This document shows positions 1-13,519 of a DNA stretch of 21,208 bases, one piece after another. The stretch spans positions 1-21,208 of the forward strand of contig KN880778.1 in the NCBI GenBank assembly GCA_000934385.1, given 5' to 3'. Each line of letters begins with the position of its first letter. Position 1 is the stretch's first letter. The notes below the pieces were generated by a model. That model had not been told where the DNA came from, made no database searches, and saw nothing but the letters and a program-made list of their open reading frames with translations. The position numbers were made by a program, and so were the translations under genes. The DNA is from Cylindrobasidium torrendii FP15055 ss-10. Its lineage: Eukaryota; Basidiomycota; Agaricomycetes; Agaricales; Physalacriaceae.

Positions 1-594
1 AACATAAGGATAGAATCAACTGAGGCGCAAATCCCTGCCATTAGAGGCGGTCTTGTTCTATATGTCCCAGTGTCGACGAAGGTGTCCAGCTCAACAGCAG
101 AAGTACCTGCGGCATCATGCTCGCCCATTAAAGCTTCCCGGAGGGTCGTCTATCCACGGAACCTCCAGACTTGACACAAGTTCAACACGGCCGGGTATTT
201 CTCCACATAGAAATAGTGCTGCTAGTGGTCTGAAATCAAAATAGCGGACGTCGCCAACATTTGGAAATATTGGCCATCAATATGCGAAATATGAATTTCT
301 GAGGCCTTGCAAATTACCTCTAGTACATGTAGAATGGTCAAAATTTCGGGAGGCTGTCAGTTTGCATTTCCAAAAACTCGAACATATCCAATGTATCAAT
401 CTTTGCACAAACCAGGTATATGCCAAGTATATGCCGCCCTGCGGCGCTTCACGAGTAAATTGATGGTCGTGAATTTCGCTCTGAGAACGAACACAAATGT
501 GAAAGACGGAATGCAAAACATAGCTTCAGACACAGCAAGTGAGTAATATTACAATTGAATAAGCTATCATACCCCAGAACGAGCGCCGGAAACT
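1..594. other. Intergenic, no gene seen
   Basis: This stretch lies 3' of the demethylase gene that ends at 595. The only open frames are below 80 codons, lack recognisable domains and have no partner exons that join in phase. I see no RNA gene, repeat or promoter element that can be supported. Confidence 0.5.
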
Positions 595-4448
<3,854 letters not shown>

Positions 4449-4689
4449 TTAACAGTTGAAGCCGCATCCGCACGGGTCCTGGCAGCATATAGCACCGCCA
4501 TGGCAGCCTCCAGAGCAGACGCAGCCCCTTTCCGTGAGCTCGCCGGTGGTTTCGAAGCTTTAGAATACCAAATCAGCATTCTCGAGTGTATTTGGATAGA
4601 CTGTCGAGTCACCTCTTCCCGTCGAGAGCTGAAGCCGAAGCCGAGGCAACAGCCATAGCGAGGATGGTGAAGATGGCGAAGAAGTTCAT
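4449..4689 (-). CDS. Small secreted cysteine-rich peptide (61 aa, two exons), family unknown
   Basis: Two exons, 4689-4613 and 4557-4449, join across a 55-nt intron (donor GTGACT, branch CTGAT, acceptor TAAAG) into a 61-aa protein. Residues 1-21 form a signal peptide: MNFF, a hydrophobic core, then an Ala/Ser-rich region ending ASASA. Residues 22-36 are a short acidic/Thr-rich spacer ending ELTER. Residues 37-61 hold eight cysteines (38, 40, 44, 50, 51, 55, 57, 61) in the pattern C-x-C-x3-C-x5-CC-x3-C-x-C-x3-C, with a Cys as the last residue. The even number suggests four disulfides. The ER|G boundary at 36/37 could be a processing site releasing a ~25-aa mature peptide (inference). Without splicing the first exon stops at its 26th codon, so ORF callers will miss this gene. 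I do not recognise the family. A fungal small secreted protein or effector-like peptide is the safest description; the function is unknown. The donor departs from consensus at +5. Confidence 0.72.
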
Positions 4690-4780
4690 TGTTTTTGAAA
4701 AGGATGAGTGATGAGAAAACGTTGGTAATTCACTTGGATGTTTGGGTTATGTGGACGATGACTATGAGGCTCACTACGAA

Positions 4781-4790
4781 GCCTTTTATA
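4781..4790 (-). promoter_or_regulatory. TATA box of the small cysteine-rich peptide gene
   Basis: On the minus strand this reads TATAAAAGGC, a near-perfect TATA box, about 92-101 nt upstream of the ATG at 4689. It supports the peptide gene as a real, probably inducible, transcription unit. Confidence 0.6.
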
Positions 4791-5301
4791 CGTTGGCTCG
4801 TCCAGTGAGCGCTACATGTCCAGTGTCATTTGCGAGTCTCACTGGCTAGGTTGCTGCTCACGGCATCCGGAGAGCCCGTGTGCGGCTTGAATCCGTGTAT
4901 GAGTCTCTTTCCCATAAAGGCATACATGGAACATGCCGCCGGCGAGCTTGCATCTCAGTAAAGAACTCAATTGGATTCAGACGCGGGGAGCTCACTTGAG
5001 CCGTCTGTCTGTACCGACCTTATGTTATGTGGAGAGCTTCAGATGAACGGTTACAAGGGTATATGGCCTATGGTCGCTGGCTCACAGAACACCAAGGCGC
5101 TGATGACGGAGTCTAGGTCAACATTGTTGGCAAACGCATTGGTCTCAAGATCAAAGGATAGTCATGAACGGCGGGACGCGGCAATGTCAATTGCAAGTAT
5201 GCATTAGATAGCCCATCACAATTAGCAACACTCATTATCGGTCGAAGTGATGAAGTAATTTTCCCGAGTTGCGTTCGGGATGTTCTTCACTGGTACCGGC
5301 T
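4791..5301. other. Intergenic, no gene seen
   Basis: The stretch lies upstream of the small peptide promoter and downstream of the first DUF6534 gene. The open frames here (for example 4971-5207 plus) show no domain, signal peptide or joinable exon. Nothing further is supported. Confidence 0.4.
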
Positions 5302-6618
5302 TCATGCGCTTGGGAATCGGTCCCCCGTTGAGTACGTACAGCGCGTACCCGCGAGAGTTGCTGCCTGAGTGTCCCGCGCACAGTTCCATGTCATGTCGAC
5401 CTCGCCAGGCTCTCGCGCCGTCCAAGCAACCCTTGAATTCAACGATGTTAGGAGCATGTTGGTGTACAACTTTGGCAAGATGAAATTGAAAATGAAATGC
5501 CTGGGAGGGGACTCAAGTCAGAGGAAGGCAGCCGAGGCAGAGATTGAGTACTACGTACTCATGACTTCGAACCACAAGAAAGAGAATGAGGCCGGTTATG
5601 GCGCATATAGACGTCACCATGCCAGTCTGAATTGCCACTGCACTGGTAGGTGAGAATTTGATACCTGAGGCGCGGTAGACATACGTCGAATGATGCGGTC
5701 TACAATCATGTCGGTTTCTGCGATGCCGGTTTTGTGATTCCTTCTGTTGTAGGGTGAGGACACGCTGACAGTGAAAAGAGACAGAACCGTACAAGTACAT
5801 GACCAGACTAGTGGTAATCGTCACGTCCACAATGGATGCTGTCGCCATCCACACGCATGCGACAGACTTGAAGCTCGCAAGGGGCATTGAGTTCTCCGGT
5901 ATCGAAATGAGGTATGCTATATACAAGGAAGCGCCTGGCGGAGACACTGAGTGTGCAAAAAGAGGAGAAGGCGAAGAAGTACGAACCAGTGGAAGTTAAT
6001 GACCCCAGCGCCAAAACGATTCCAATAAAGATATTGTGTGTCAGAAGTTTGACGCGCCATGAGAAGAACAATTGGACTGCTCCAGCTATGATTCCCTGCG
6101 ACATCGTGAGCACACTAAGAAACATCGTGCACTCAGATTCACGCAAACTGACTGTCATGGCAGGCTGCGCGGCAGCGAACATCCAGTCCCAAGTCGCAGT
6201 GGCATCATAGTTAGAGTCTTCTACCAGATAAAATGTTATACCCTCTTCATCTTGAATTGAAGCGACAGACGCAACATAACGGACAATGGCAGAAACATAG
6301 AAATCTACCGCGAGGAGGGCAGAGAGCATGACGTTGGCAAGGAGGAGAAAACAGATATAAACGGTTATCCAACGCTTGTCCTTGCGGGAATGTGTTGTGA
6401 AGTATATGTATGCCTTCCCATTGCAATGGTTAGAGAGGCATAAGAGTGAGGCCTTTCGACGCACTTGTACACATATGACGCCTAATAAGAGGACACTGAT
6501 CATGTTCCCGATGAAAATGGGACCAAGGCTGTTCTAGCATCAGAGATGTGGTGTACAAGAAGACGAACCTCGCATACGTGTCTGCTGAAAGAGCTGCGGT
6601 CTTCGGGGTTTTGTTCAT
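5302..6618 (-). CDS. DUF6534 multi-pass membrane protein, paralog A
   Basis: Predicted integral membrane protein of ~324 aa from the DUF6534 family, which is greatly expanded in mushrooms and has no established function. Eight exons join in phase: 6618-6569, 6528-6465, 6413-6153, 6095-5987, 5946-5793, 5743-5685, 5637-5559 and 5500-5302. Hydrophobic segments include GPIFIGNMISVLLLGVICVQ, WITVYICFLLLANVMLSALL, GIIAGAVQLFFSWRV and AIQTGMVTSICAITGLILFL. Family hallmarks are YIYFTTHSRKDKRW after the first helix, HKTGIAETDMIVDRIIR, and FILPKLYTNMLLTSLNSR near the end. The two 40-nt introns are short but give the only consistent phases. Compared with paralog B, the third exon carries about 57 extra nucleotides (VASVASIQDEEG to VED), exactly where B has an intron. 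The third exon is open throughout, so I kept it whole. The tail after LNSR is short. Confidence 0.82.
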
Positions 6619-7366
6619 CTCGAGGAGGGAAGGATACTGATTAATCGCGTGTGTGCGCATAAATTCATTACTTATAAGTATCAATGGCCCCGCGACTCGA
6701 TGATGAATGAAACCCTCAGCAAGAGTGTAGCGCTGACTGCTGTGTAGCAAAAGAGTCAATGACTAAAGTCAGTCATTAATCATACTGTCTTAGAGTTTGG
6801 AAGGGCTTTGCTGGTATTAGAGGCGGTCAGGAGGCGAGCATGGCATGGAGTTGTCGGTCTGATTCCGACAGGCATCCACCAGATGGTCAAGGAGGCCGAG
6901 CGGTTGAGCAATAAACAGCAATTTTGTCCTGCCTTTCGGTTGTCATCGTTGTGAGCAGATTCAGAAAGCAGGTTTCGATCAGTATCGCGGGCTCCGGTCC
7001 GAATGTTCCGCACCGCGAAAATGACTCTCTACATTGTTTGCAATGCCCGTCATCTTGCGTGCTCTTCCCGCGTATCAATCTCGCATGGAGGAAGCCGGCT
7101 GCCTCGGAGCTTGACCTTGGCTTGGCACAGCGCCTACAGCTTCTAGTACCTGAGCTTGCGTTTAGTCTTGAGTAACAACCATCTGGTCGTCGGTCTTCTA
7201 TCTTGCACATCCATCCCGTCTGAAGACGACATCCTACCCATTCCTGACCAATTTCGCTGGAGTGCGGGGTAAGTGGGATGGGCCAAGCCATACCCCAACG
7301 TGGTGTGCTTCGTCTGCCCCATGTGTGTGAGAGCACGGCGACCCTTGCAGTGCTATCTCGAGTTCA
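6619..7366. other. Divergent promoter region between DUF6534 paralog A and the secreted gene
   Basis: These ~750 bp separate two divergently transcribed genes. Frames at 6924-7175 (plus) and 7336-6887 (minus) overlap each other, show no domain and do not splice to neighbours. Apart from the two TATA-like sites listed separately, I see nothing definable. Confidence 0.4.
6671..6676 (-). promoter_or_regulatory. Possible TATA element for DUF6534 paralog A
   Basis: Minus-strand TATAAG lies inside the 10-bp palindrome ACTTATAAGT (6670-6679), about 53-58 nt before the ATG at 6618. Position and sequence fit a TATA element, but the match is short. Confidence 0.3.
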
Positions 7367-7372
7367 TATAAA
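7367..7372 (+). promoter_or_regulatory. TATA box of the choice-of-anchor-B-like gene
   Basis: TATAAA lies 52-57 nt upstream of the ATG at 7424, on the coding strand and at the usual distance for a short 5' UTR. Confidence 0.55.
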
Positions 7373-7423
7373 CTGCTCGAATACTGGGGCTCAGACCCTT
7401 CAGAGCCTCTTCTTCCGTCGACG

Positions 7424-9136
7424 ATGCATCTCCAGGCCAATCTCTCCACACTCCTCGTATTCGCGGCTGCCGCACTTGCACTCGAGACGATCCGCGACCC
7501 GGCGGTCAATCCCGAGTATGCATCGGGCGAGGTACACGAGCGCCTGATGAAGCTCAAAAATGGACGCTACAACGCTCGCCTGCAAGCCGGCGAGTACAAG
7601 AGCTCGCAATACCAGAACGTGACCGAGCCTGTGGCGTGTGTGGATGGTTATGCGAACGAGTACAAGTGCAACAATCTTGATTTGCTCTACTTCGCGACGC
7701 ATGAGGGTATACACATCCCTCTCTTTCCTACTTACTTTTTTTGACGACTTCCACAGATCTTGGCTCGGCAACGGGAAGAGGAAGCTCATCTTGGGGTTGG
7801 GTGAAGGATGGCAAGGAGTATATCATCATCGCTCAGGCGGACGGCGCTGCGTTCGCAGAAGTAACCTCCGATGGCAAACTTGACTATCTTGGTCGCCTGC
7901 CCAACACCGCGGGCAGCCAGCCTGCCATTTGGCGAGGTGATTACCATTTGTTTCATTTTTGACACCGTGTTGATTATTTCCAATAGAGCTCCGCGTCCTC
8001 AAGGACCTTTTAATTGTCGGCTCTGAGGCGGTTAACCACCACGTTCAAATTTTCGACCTCAACAAAATTCTTGCCATTACCGAGTCTGAGAAGCCCAAGA
8101 CCTTTGACTCTGTCGCGGATCTTGAGTCACTCTTCAAGGGTATGATATCCGTCTTGTACCCGACATCAAAAGCTGACTTTACTACTCAGAACTTCCTGTT
8201 GGCCGCACTCACAACATTGTCGTCAACCCCGCCCTCGACTACGCCGTGTCTGTTGGCGCCCAGCCGCGCAACAGCACCTTCGCCTCTGGCCTTGTCTTCA
8301 TCGACCTTGCGGACCCGAAGAACCCAGTCCTCGCAGGATACCAGGCGGAGGATGGCTATGTCCACGACGCACAATGCCTTCTCTACAAGGGTCCTGACTC
8401 TCGCTATGAGGGCGCCGATGTCTGCTATGGCTACAACGAAGACACGCTCACCATGTGAGTAGGACTACCTTCTTCCATACGAGGGTATACTAATGCCATC
8501 CTCTAGCTACGATGTCACGGACAAAGCGAACGCGACCATTATCTCTCGCACCAGCTACGAGGGCGCTGCGTACGTGTCTCGTTCTTCATCTCATTCTCTC
8601 AACTCACACTGGCATGTCAGATACACGCACCAAGGCTGGCTACTCGACACCGAAAACCAGGAATACCTTCTCCTGGACGATGAGTACGATGAGTACGACG
8701 GCACAGGCGCGGGCGAGGCAGGATTCCCTGTCACCTACATCTGGGATGTCAAGGACCTCCAGAAGCCAACGCTCACCGGCTACTACCAGGGCCCAACACA
8801 GGGCATTGACCACAACCAGTACATCAAGAACGGCTGGTCGTACCAAAGCAACTACGGCAACGGATTGCGCATTCTCGATGTGTCGAGCATTCCGCAGGAC
8901 CCAACGGGCAAGGGAATCAAGGAATTGGCGTTCTTTGATGTGTATCCTGAGGACGACAATGATGAGGGTGGAGGCTCGCATGATTTCGTGGGCAGCTGGT
9001 CGAGCTATGGCTTGTTTGACAGCGGGCACATCGTGATCAACACTATTGAGCGCGGTGGTGAGTACTTTTTGCGTCGTGCATTGGGCGTGGGCTGACGGGA
9101 TTCTTAGCCTTTGTTGTCAAGTACACCGGCAACTAG
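7424..9136 (+). CDS. Secreted choice-of-anchor-B-like (regulatory P domain) protein
   Basis: Predicted extracellular or cell-surface beta-propeller-like protein of ~469 aa. Seven exons join in phase: 7424-7706, 7757-7936, 7987-8139, 8190-8454, 8507-8569, 8621-9057 and 9108-9136. All six introns are 50-52 nt. A signal peptide covers about residues 1-20 (MHLQANLSTLLVFAAAALAL), followed by ETIRDP. The repeated pattern of hydrophobic strand, FDL or IDL, then D, K and P (LVFIDLADPKNPVLAGY; YDVTDKANATI; YIWDVKDLQKPTLTGYY; LRILDVSSIPQDP) matches the LVIVD-like repeats of choice-of-anchor-B proteins. Fungal members are often called regulatory P domain proteins. Histidine/acid-rich motifs (HNIVVNP, EDGYVHDAQC, TYTHQGW-like, GIDHNQY, SHDFVGSW) are typical of the family. 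I see no GPI signal at the C-terminus (VVKYTGN). The enzymatic role is unknown. It is convergent with the DUF6534 gene downstream, with 230 nt between the stops. Confidence 0.88.
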
Positions 9137-9366
9137 CCGAAAAGGAAGGGAGTGCCTCTGTAAACATAATGGACCTTTCGCATGTAGTTGTACCCAGCAG
9201 TAACGAATAATCATGTCGGTCAACTTTCAAGGTGTCGAAGGACGTCTATTCATCCACATACGCGCAGGAGACTACCTGCAACAAAATGACATTTCGCAAC
9301 GCCTCTCAATGAGTAAATATATATGAGAACACCCTGACAAGAAATCCCAAGCTCCTCTCTCACCAC

Positions 9367-10778
9367 TCACACAACAGTCTCTTCACTGCGACATCTTTCC
9401 GACCCGCCTGAGTGACGTTTATCCATGCTGTTGTCATTGAGCTTTGTGGCCAGTGTACCGCTTATCGGACGTGGGGCGCTCATGCCGAACGATTCGTGCG
9501 TCGGAGACGTCCCTTTTTCCGACCATGCATCCCTGGCGTTCAACGACGACAGCAGCATATTGGTGTAGAACTTCGCCAGGATAAAGTTGCAGATGAGGTC
9601 CCTGGATCACATAACAGTCGTTAACGTCGAGGCGCGCAAAAGAGATGGAGAATGTAGACGCACTCTGTCCCAGTGCAGACAAGATGGGTGATGAGGTCAA
9701 CGATGATACAGAGTGAGGTGAGCAGGCCAGTCTGTATTGCCACTGCCGTTGCGTCTCGTCAGACAGATAATCAGAGCAGCGAGGGAATATTGGCGCACGG
9801 CGAATGATACGGTCCATCAGTGCGTCGCAATGCTTGAATCCCGTTTTATGCCTTTGTCTGTGTGCAGAGCATCATTATCCTGACCATAAAGGAAGGAACA
9901 GGGAATTTACAAGAACACGACAAGGCTGGTCGTGATCATCACATCCGCTATGCATGCAGTGACAAGCCACACCAGTCCGAGGAACTCGAACGCCTGATTA
10001 TTCCGAAAGTTGGGTGTTGTCGACATGATACATGTTGTAGCGATGGCCGCCACTGCCGAAATCGTCAGTGAAAGCAAGTCGGATGAGCCGAAAGTTGTAG
10101 TACCTGTCGACACCAGCGAGACCAAAGCCATAACAATTCCCAGGAGAAGATTCTTCGTAAGAACTCTAACACGCCATGAGAAGAAGAGCTGAACGGCTCC
10201 TGAGATAATTCCCTGCGACGTTGTCAATTTCCAAAGCACCGCTCACTGCAGGGAAACAATTGCAAGGAACGTACGGTCATGGTAGGTTCGGCATGCCCTA
10301 ACACCAAGCTCTGTTGCATCAGAAATTTCGGGTCGTCTTTGCATGAGATCGTAGAATTGAGTGCTTGTCGAGCCTTTGGAAAAATTGCGACGCACTGTAA
10401 TGCACAACAAGACTCAAGTAGACGTCCACTGCGATAAACACCGTGTGCAACACGTTTGCGAGCAGCAGGAAGGAGACGAAGACAGTGGTAAACCATGACC
10501 TGTCCCTGTGGCTCTTGTGCGCGAAGTAGAGGTACGTCTATTCACCCCGCGCGTTCTCGATTAGCGGGGAAAGTCAGATGATTTGAAAGGTAGCAAGCGC
10601 ACCTGGATGAAGATAACGCCTTGGAAAAGTACATTGAGGATGAGCCCGATAAACATTGGCCCCATTCTGCGTTGTGAGCTTAGCACAGAGGCGCTGGTAG
10701 AGGTGACGCTAGCGCTTACAGCTCTTCGCCGAGGTTCATTGGCTTCGCCTCTGCGGTAGCAACTGAGAGGGAGCTCAT
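9367..10778 (-). CDS. DUF6534 multi-pass membrane protein, paralog B
   Basis: Predicted seven-helix-like membrane protein of ~316 aa, same family and strand as paralog A. Nine exons join in phase: 10778-10720, 10666-10603, 10537-10396, 10336-10275, 10212-10104, 10052-9911, 9857-9799, 9742-9664 and 9601-9367. Hallmarks are GPMFIGLILNVLFQGVIFIQ, TYLYFAHKSHRDRSW, GIISGAVQLFFSWRVRVL, HKTGFKHCDALMDRIIR, AIQTGLLTSL and FILAKFYTNMLLSSLNAR. It ends in a hydrophilic ~50-residue tail. Exon lengths of 64, 109, 59 and 79 nt are identical to those in paralog A, and donors and phases match, which proves common ancestry. Unlike A, it has a 59-nt intron (10395-10337) with a consensus GTGCGT donor after VVHY. 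The start is the ATG at 10778 (MSSLSVATAEAKPM); a frame extending further upstream has no support. Function unknown. Confidence 0.84.
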
Positions 10779-11677
10779 GATGGCCAAGTGCAAAAATCCG
10801 TACTGGAGGACTGCGAAGCAGGCGCGTTATAACTGATATTGGCATTTCAACGTTGAAACCGATGTAGCTACTCAGCTGAAGGCGGATCAACCTGATGCAC
10901 TGAGAGTTACTGTAGAGGAAGGATGCCTCGCAAGGATTGAATGCATTACAGTCGCGGATTTCTCACTCTCACCGCGCGTGCATGAGCGAAACGGAGGGAT
11001 GGAATTCGAGAGCAAGGATAAAAGGGAGCATGAAGCACACGACCGCCGCGCAAACTCCCAAGGCTGTAGCTGAGAGCCGCGGATAATTAGCCCGAACGAA
11101 GTGGAATTCAGGAGTGTGTGGCCTACTATCAGACAAGGTGGAAGAGGCCGCCGAATATAGGGTGGTTGGAGGGATGGTACAAGTGGGTCTACTGCCGGAA
11201 GTTCTCGAGCATCGCGCGATCACATGTAAGTTGATGCCGTCCTAATCTGGATACTTCAAAGTTCATCGGCAAGTATCTGGGTTTGCTGTCCTCTTCACAG
11301 CGACAACCGAAGAAAGTTATGTAAGGCATGATTTGTTTTTCCACTCCACTAATCCTAGTTCCAATCAAATTTCTCCACCTTTTCTCTCTCTAATATGTGG
11401 AATGAGAATGACGGCGGTTTTTACAAGTTGTCCTCAGTATGCCCGCCTCCTGCCTGCCTCTCACACAGTGGCACCTATCAAACTTCTTCACAAGTCTTAC
11501 TAGACAATTAAATTAATTACTTTCTAACTGGATTTTTTCCATAGAGTACAGTTTCGGGAGTCCTGCTTAGGGTTTTATCGATCATCCCCCGGAGTCGAGG
11601 GCACACCTACTCGCGATACTAAGATTGTTTGTTTTCTTCCCTCCTCTCGAACGAATAACGACCTTCGTGCATCTACA
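10779..11677. other. Intergenic, no convincing gene
   Basis: This is the upstream region of DUF6534 paralog B. A minus frame at 11223-10969 has a hydrophobic stretch but starts with GTG, has no splice partners and no family resemblance. A pyrimidine-rich tract is seen near 11330-11390. Nothing else is supported. Confidence 0.35.
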
Positions 11678-12290
11678 ATGTCGACGACCGCGAGTGTAGC
11701 TTCTGCGGCAGACCTGTACGCAGCAGTCATTGAAATTACGCTAGGGATGCTCGTACAGGAATCCTCAATGCTACAAGGGACGCGGCGCACTCGGAGATAG
11801 AGGACTTGTCGTCGAGGGTGTAAAGTACAACATCTCTGAACTCAGCTCGGAGAATAAATGTATTACTACTACAAACCGACAAGATCGGGCTTTGACTATC
11901 GAAATATAGTTCGCGTACTATGCTTCAGAGACCACTCAGTTGTGTGACGACATGTTCAATGACCTGACGCTGCGCAACCCAGCGGCCCAATCAGCCCACA
12001 TAACCTTCTATCACCGTCTATACCACACTCAGAGCCCAGAAATAATACTCAAATGAGCTCGACAATGTCCGTGAATTTGATGAAGCTTTTAGCTGAGACG
12101 CAAACTCGCCGGCGGCACGTTCCATGTATACCTTTTTTGGGAAGAGACTCCTATTGTGCAAGTCGCTCACATGTTCTCCGGATGCCGAGGAGAACATCGA
12201 TATCTTGTCTCACGTATGATATCGGAGATGTGGCGCTCACTCCGTATAGGAGACTTCGCAAAGCATGCTTTCAAGGTCAACTAATATTGC
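11678..12290 (+). pseudogene. Possible decayed coding sequence
   Basis: The stretch opens with an ATG (MSTTASVASAADLYAAVIEI). It then reads on as protein-like sequence only if frames are changed: a frame with ARDARTGILNATRDAAHSE near 11738-11820, one with KYNISELSSENK near 11825, FAYYASETTQLCDDMFNDLT near 11910, and ELDNVREFDEAFS near 12055-12090. In-frame stops occur between these pieces, and no clean intron removes them. Amino-acid composition is more protein-like than in other intergenic frames. I do not recognise the family, and chance cannot be excluded. Confidence 0.22.
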
Positions 12291-12474
12291 GGCGCTGAAT
12301 CGCGCTTGACAGTCTCGCGCAAGCTGAAGATCGTTTTGGGCGTGGGTCTGCTGTGGTCTTCGCATCGTCGTTCATGACTGCGTTCAGGTCAAACAAATAA
12401 GACTACAAATTGATTTTATGCGTAAACAAAAGATACGGAACAAAGCCTCTCTGGCCAAGTTGGACTTGCATTTT

Positions 12475-13227
12475 TTAATCAATAACTTTGAATTGAAGAT
12501 GAACCTGCGGCCCTTCGTCTTCCTTTCCTTCGAGCACCGGCATCAGGAAAAATTGGTTAGGTAGCATCTTGACTTTTGCGCTGGGGATAGCACTAGTCTC
12601 GAAGGTCTTGACGAGGAGGGCCGTGACTACTTGCATCTCAACGACACTAGCAAGGACGTAAGTCATGTTCAATGCGCTATGGACAACTAGGGACGGACGC
12701 GAATTTCCAGCCAAGGCAGCTGCGCACGCCGGAGCTGAAGTTCATCCTTAACATAAAGTCAATCTACATTCTCTTTGAGCTTTGCGGCACATACACATTT
12801 CCGAAGAGCCCGATGCTCGAGTTGATTGGCCTTCCATCCAAGAATCGGTTGGGGTTCCATTCAGCGGCATCGTCACCCCATACAGCACGCAGCCTAGAAT
12901 AGTCAGCGCGTTGGTGCTAAACCGCAAGTACAGTGGACTTGCCGATTATACGTTCGAAAGGACAGAAGTAGTCGTTCCCCTTTCTGAACGGGAAGGGTCG
13001 TGGTTTTCGAGCCGTCCTCGAGGGTCACAGGATATGCAAGCGGAATGACTTCGTCCGCGTTAACATGCCTAGTGAGCGTATGGATGGATGTGTACAGGCG
13101 AAGAGTTTCCTAAGAATATTGTTGAGTGCAAGGTTTCATCGAAACATTTTAGGACAGCGCACCTTAATAACCGCGTTTAAGAAGGGGAGTTTATCATAAT
13201 CCGCAGGTTCGAGAGGCTTGTTGACAG
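12475..13227 (-). CDS. Cytochrome P450, 3' exons (C-terminal part)
   Basis: C-terminal half of a fungal microsomal-type P450 monooxygenase whose 5' half lies at 20719-19464, on the far side of a retroelement. Six exons join in phase: 13227-13163, 13109-12952, 12893-12795, 12746-12699, 12646-12475, after entry at phase 1. Landmarks: ADYDKLPFLNAVIK, the K-helix ExxR motif (ETLRLYTSIH) starting at 13109, the meander/PERF-like EWNPNRF near 12865, and the heme-binding loop FSSGVRSCLGWKFA with its Cys ligand near 12720. The end is EMQVVTALLVKTFE followed by a ~40-residue tail. The intron before the heme exon needs the donor GTATGT at 12794; the GT two bases earlier would break the frame. No stop or frameshift is visible, so this half looks functional. 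The exon count given here is five coding blocks plus the shared upstream phase. Confidence 0.85.
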
Positions 13228-13288
13228 CTTTGCCAGCGTACATATTTCATTGCGTTCGCATAACGCACATCAATCCGTTGTATAACCA

Positions 13289-13320
13289 TATATAAAATTT
13301 ACAGAATACAATTTTATATA
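13289..13320. repeat. AT-rich inverted repeat near the element's 3' end
   Basis: TATATAAAATT (13289-13299) and AATTTTATATA (13310-13320) are perfect 11-bp inverted copies with a 10-nt spacer. They lie about 200 nt downstream of the recombinase stop, so they could be part of the element's terminal region or a transcript-end hairpin. Confidence 0.5.
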
Positions 13321-13519
13321 CCTTAGTCTGCTGATAGCTTCTGCGTGAGTGTGGGTGAGGAGAGGACCCGGAGACCTTGGGAGGATCCGGGGACTCCTGG
13401 TGCGAGCGTGCACAATGGGGGGAAACACGACAACCCAAAACCGAAGACGGACCCGTCGCGTCGTCGTCGTGTGAACCCCGTTTGCGCGCTCGACACCCCA
13501 CACCAAGACGGGGACGTCG

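Noticed and set aside
10969..11223. Minus-strand frame with a hydrophobic stretch upstream of DUF6534 paralog B, considered as an extra exon.
   Set aside because: It has no ATG at its start and no donor that joins in phase to the first exon of paralog B, which already has a good ATG.
12747..12796. Apparent frameshift just before the P450 heme exon.
   Set aside because: It disappears when the GTATGT donor at 12794 is used instead of the GT two bases earlier; the joint then reads FGNVMNFSSG in frame.
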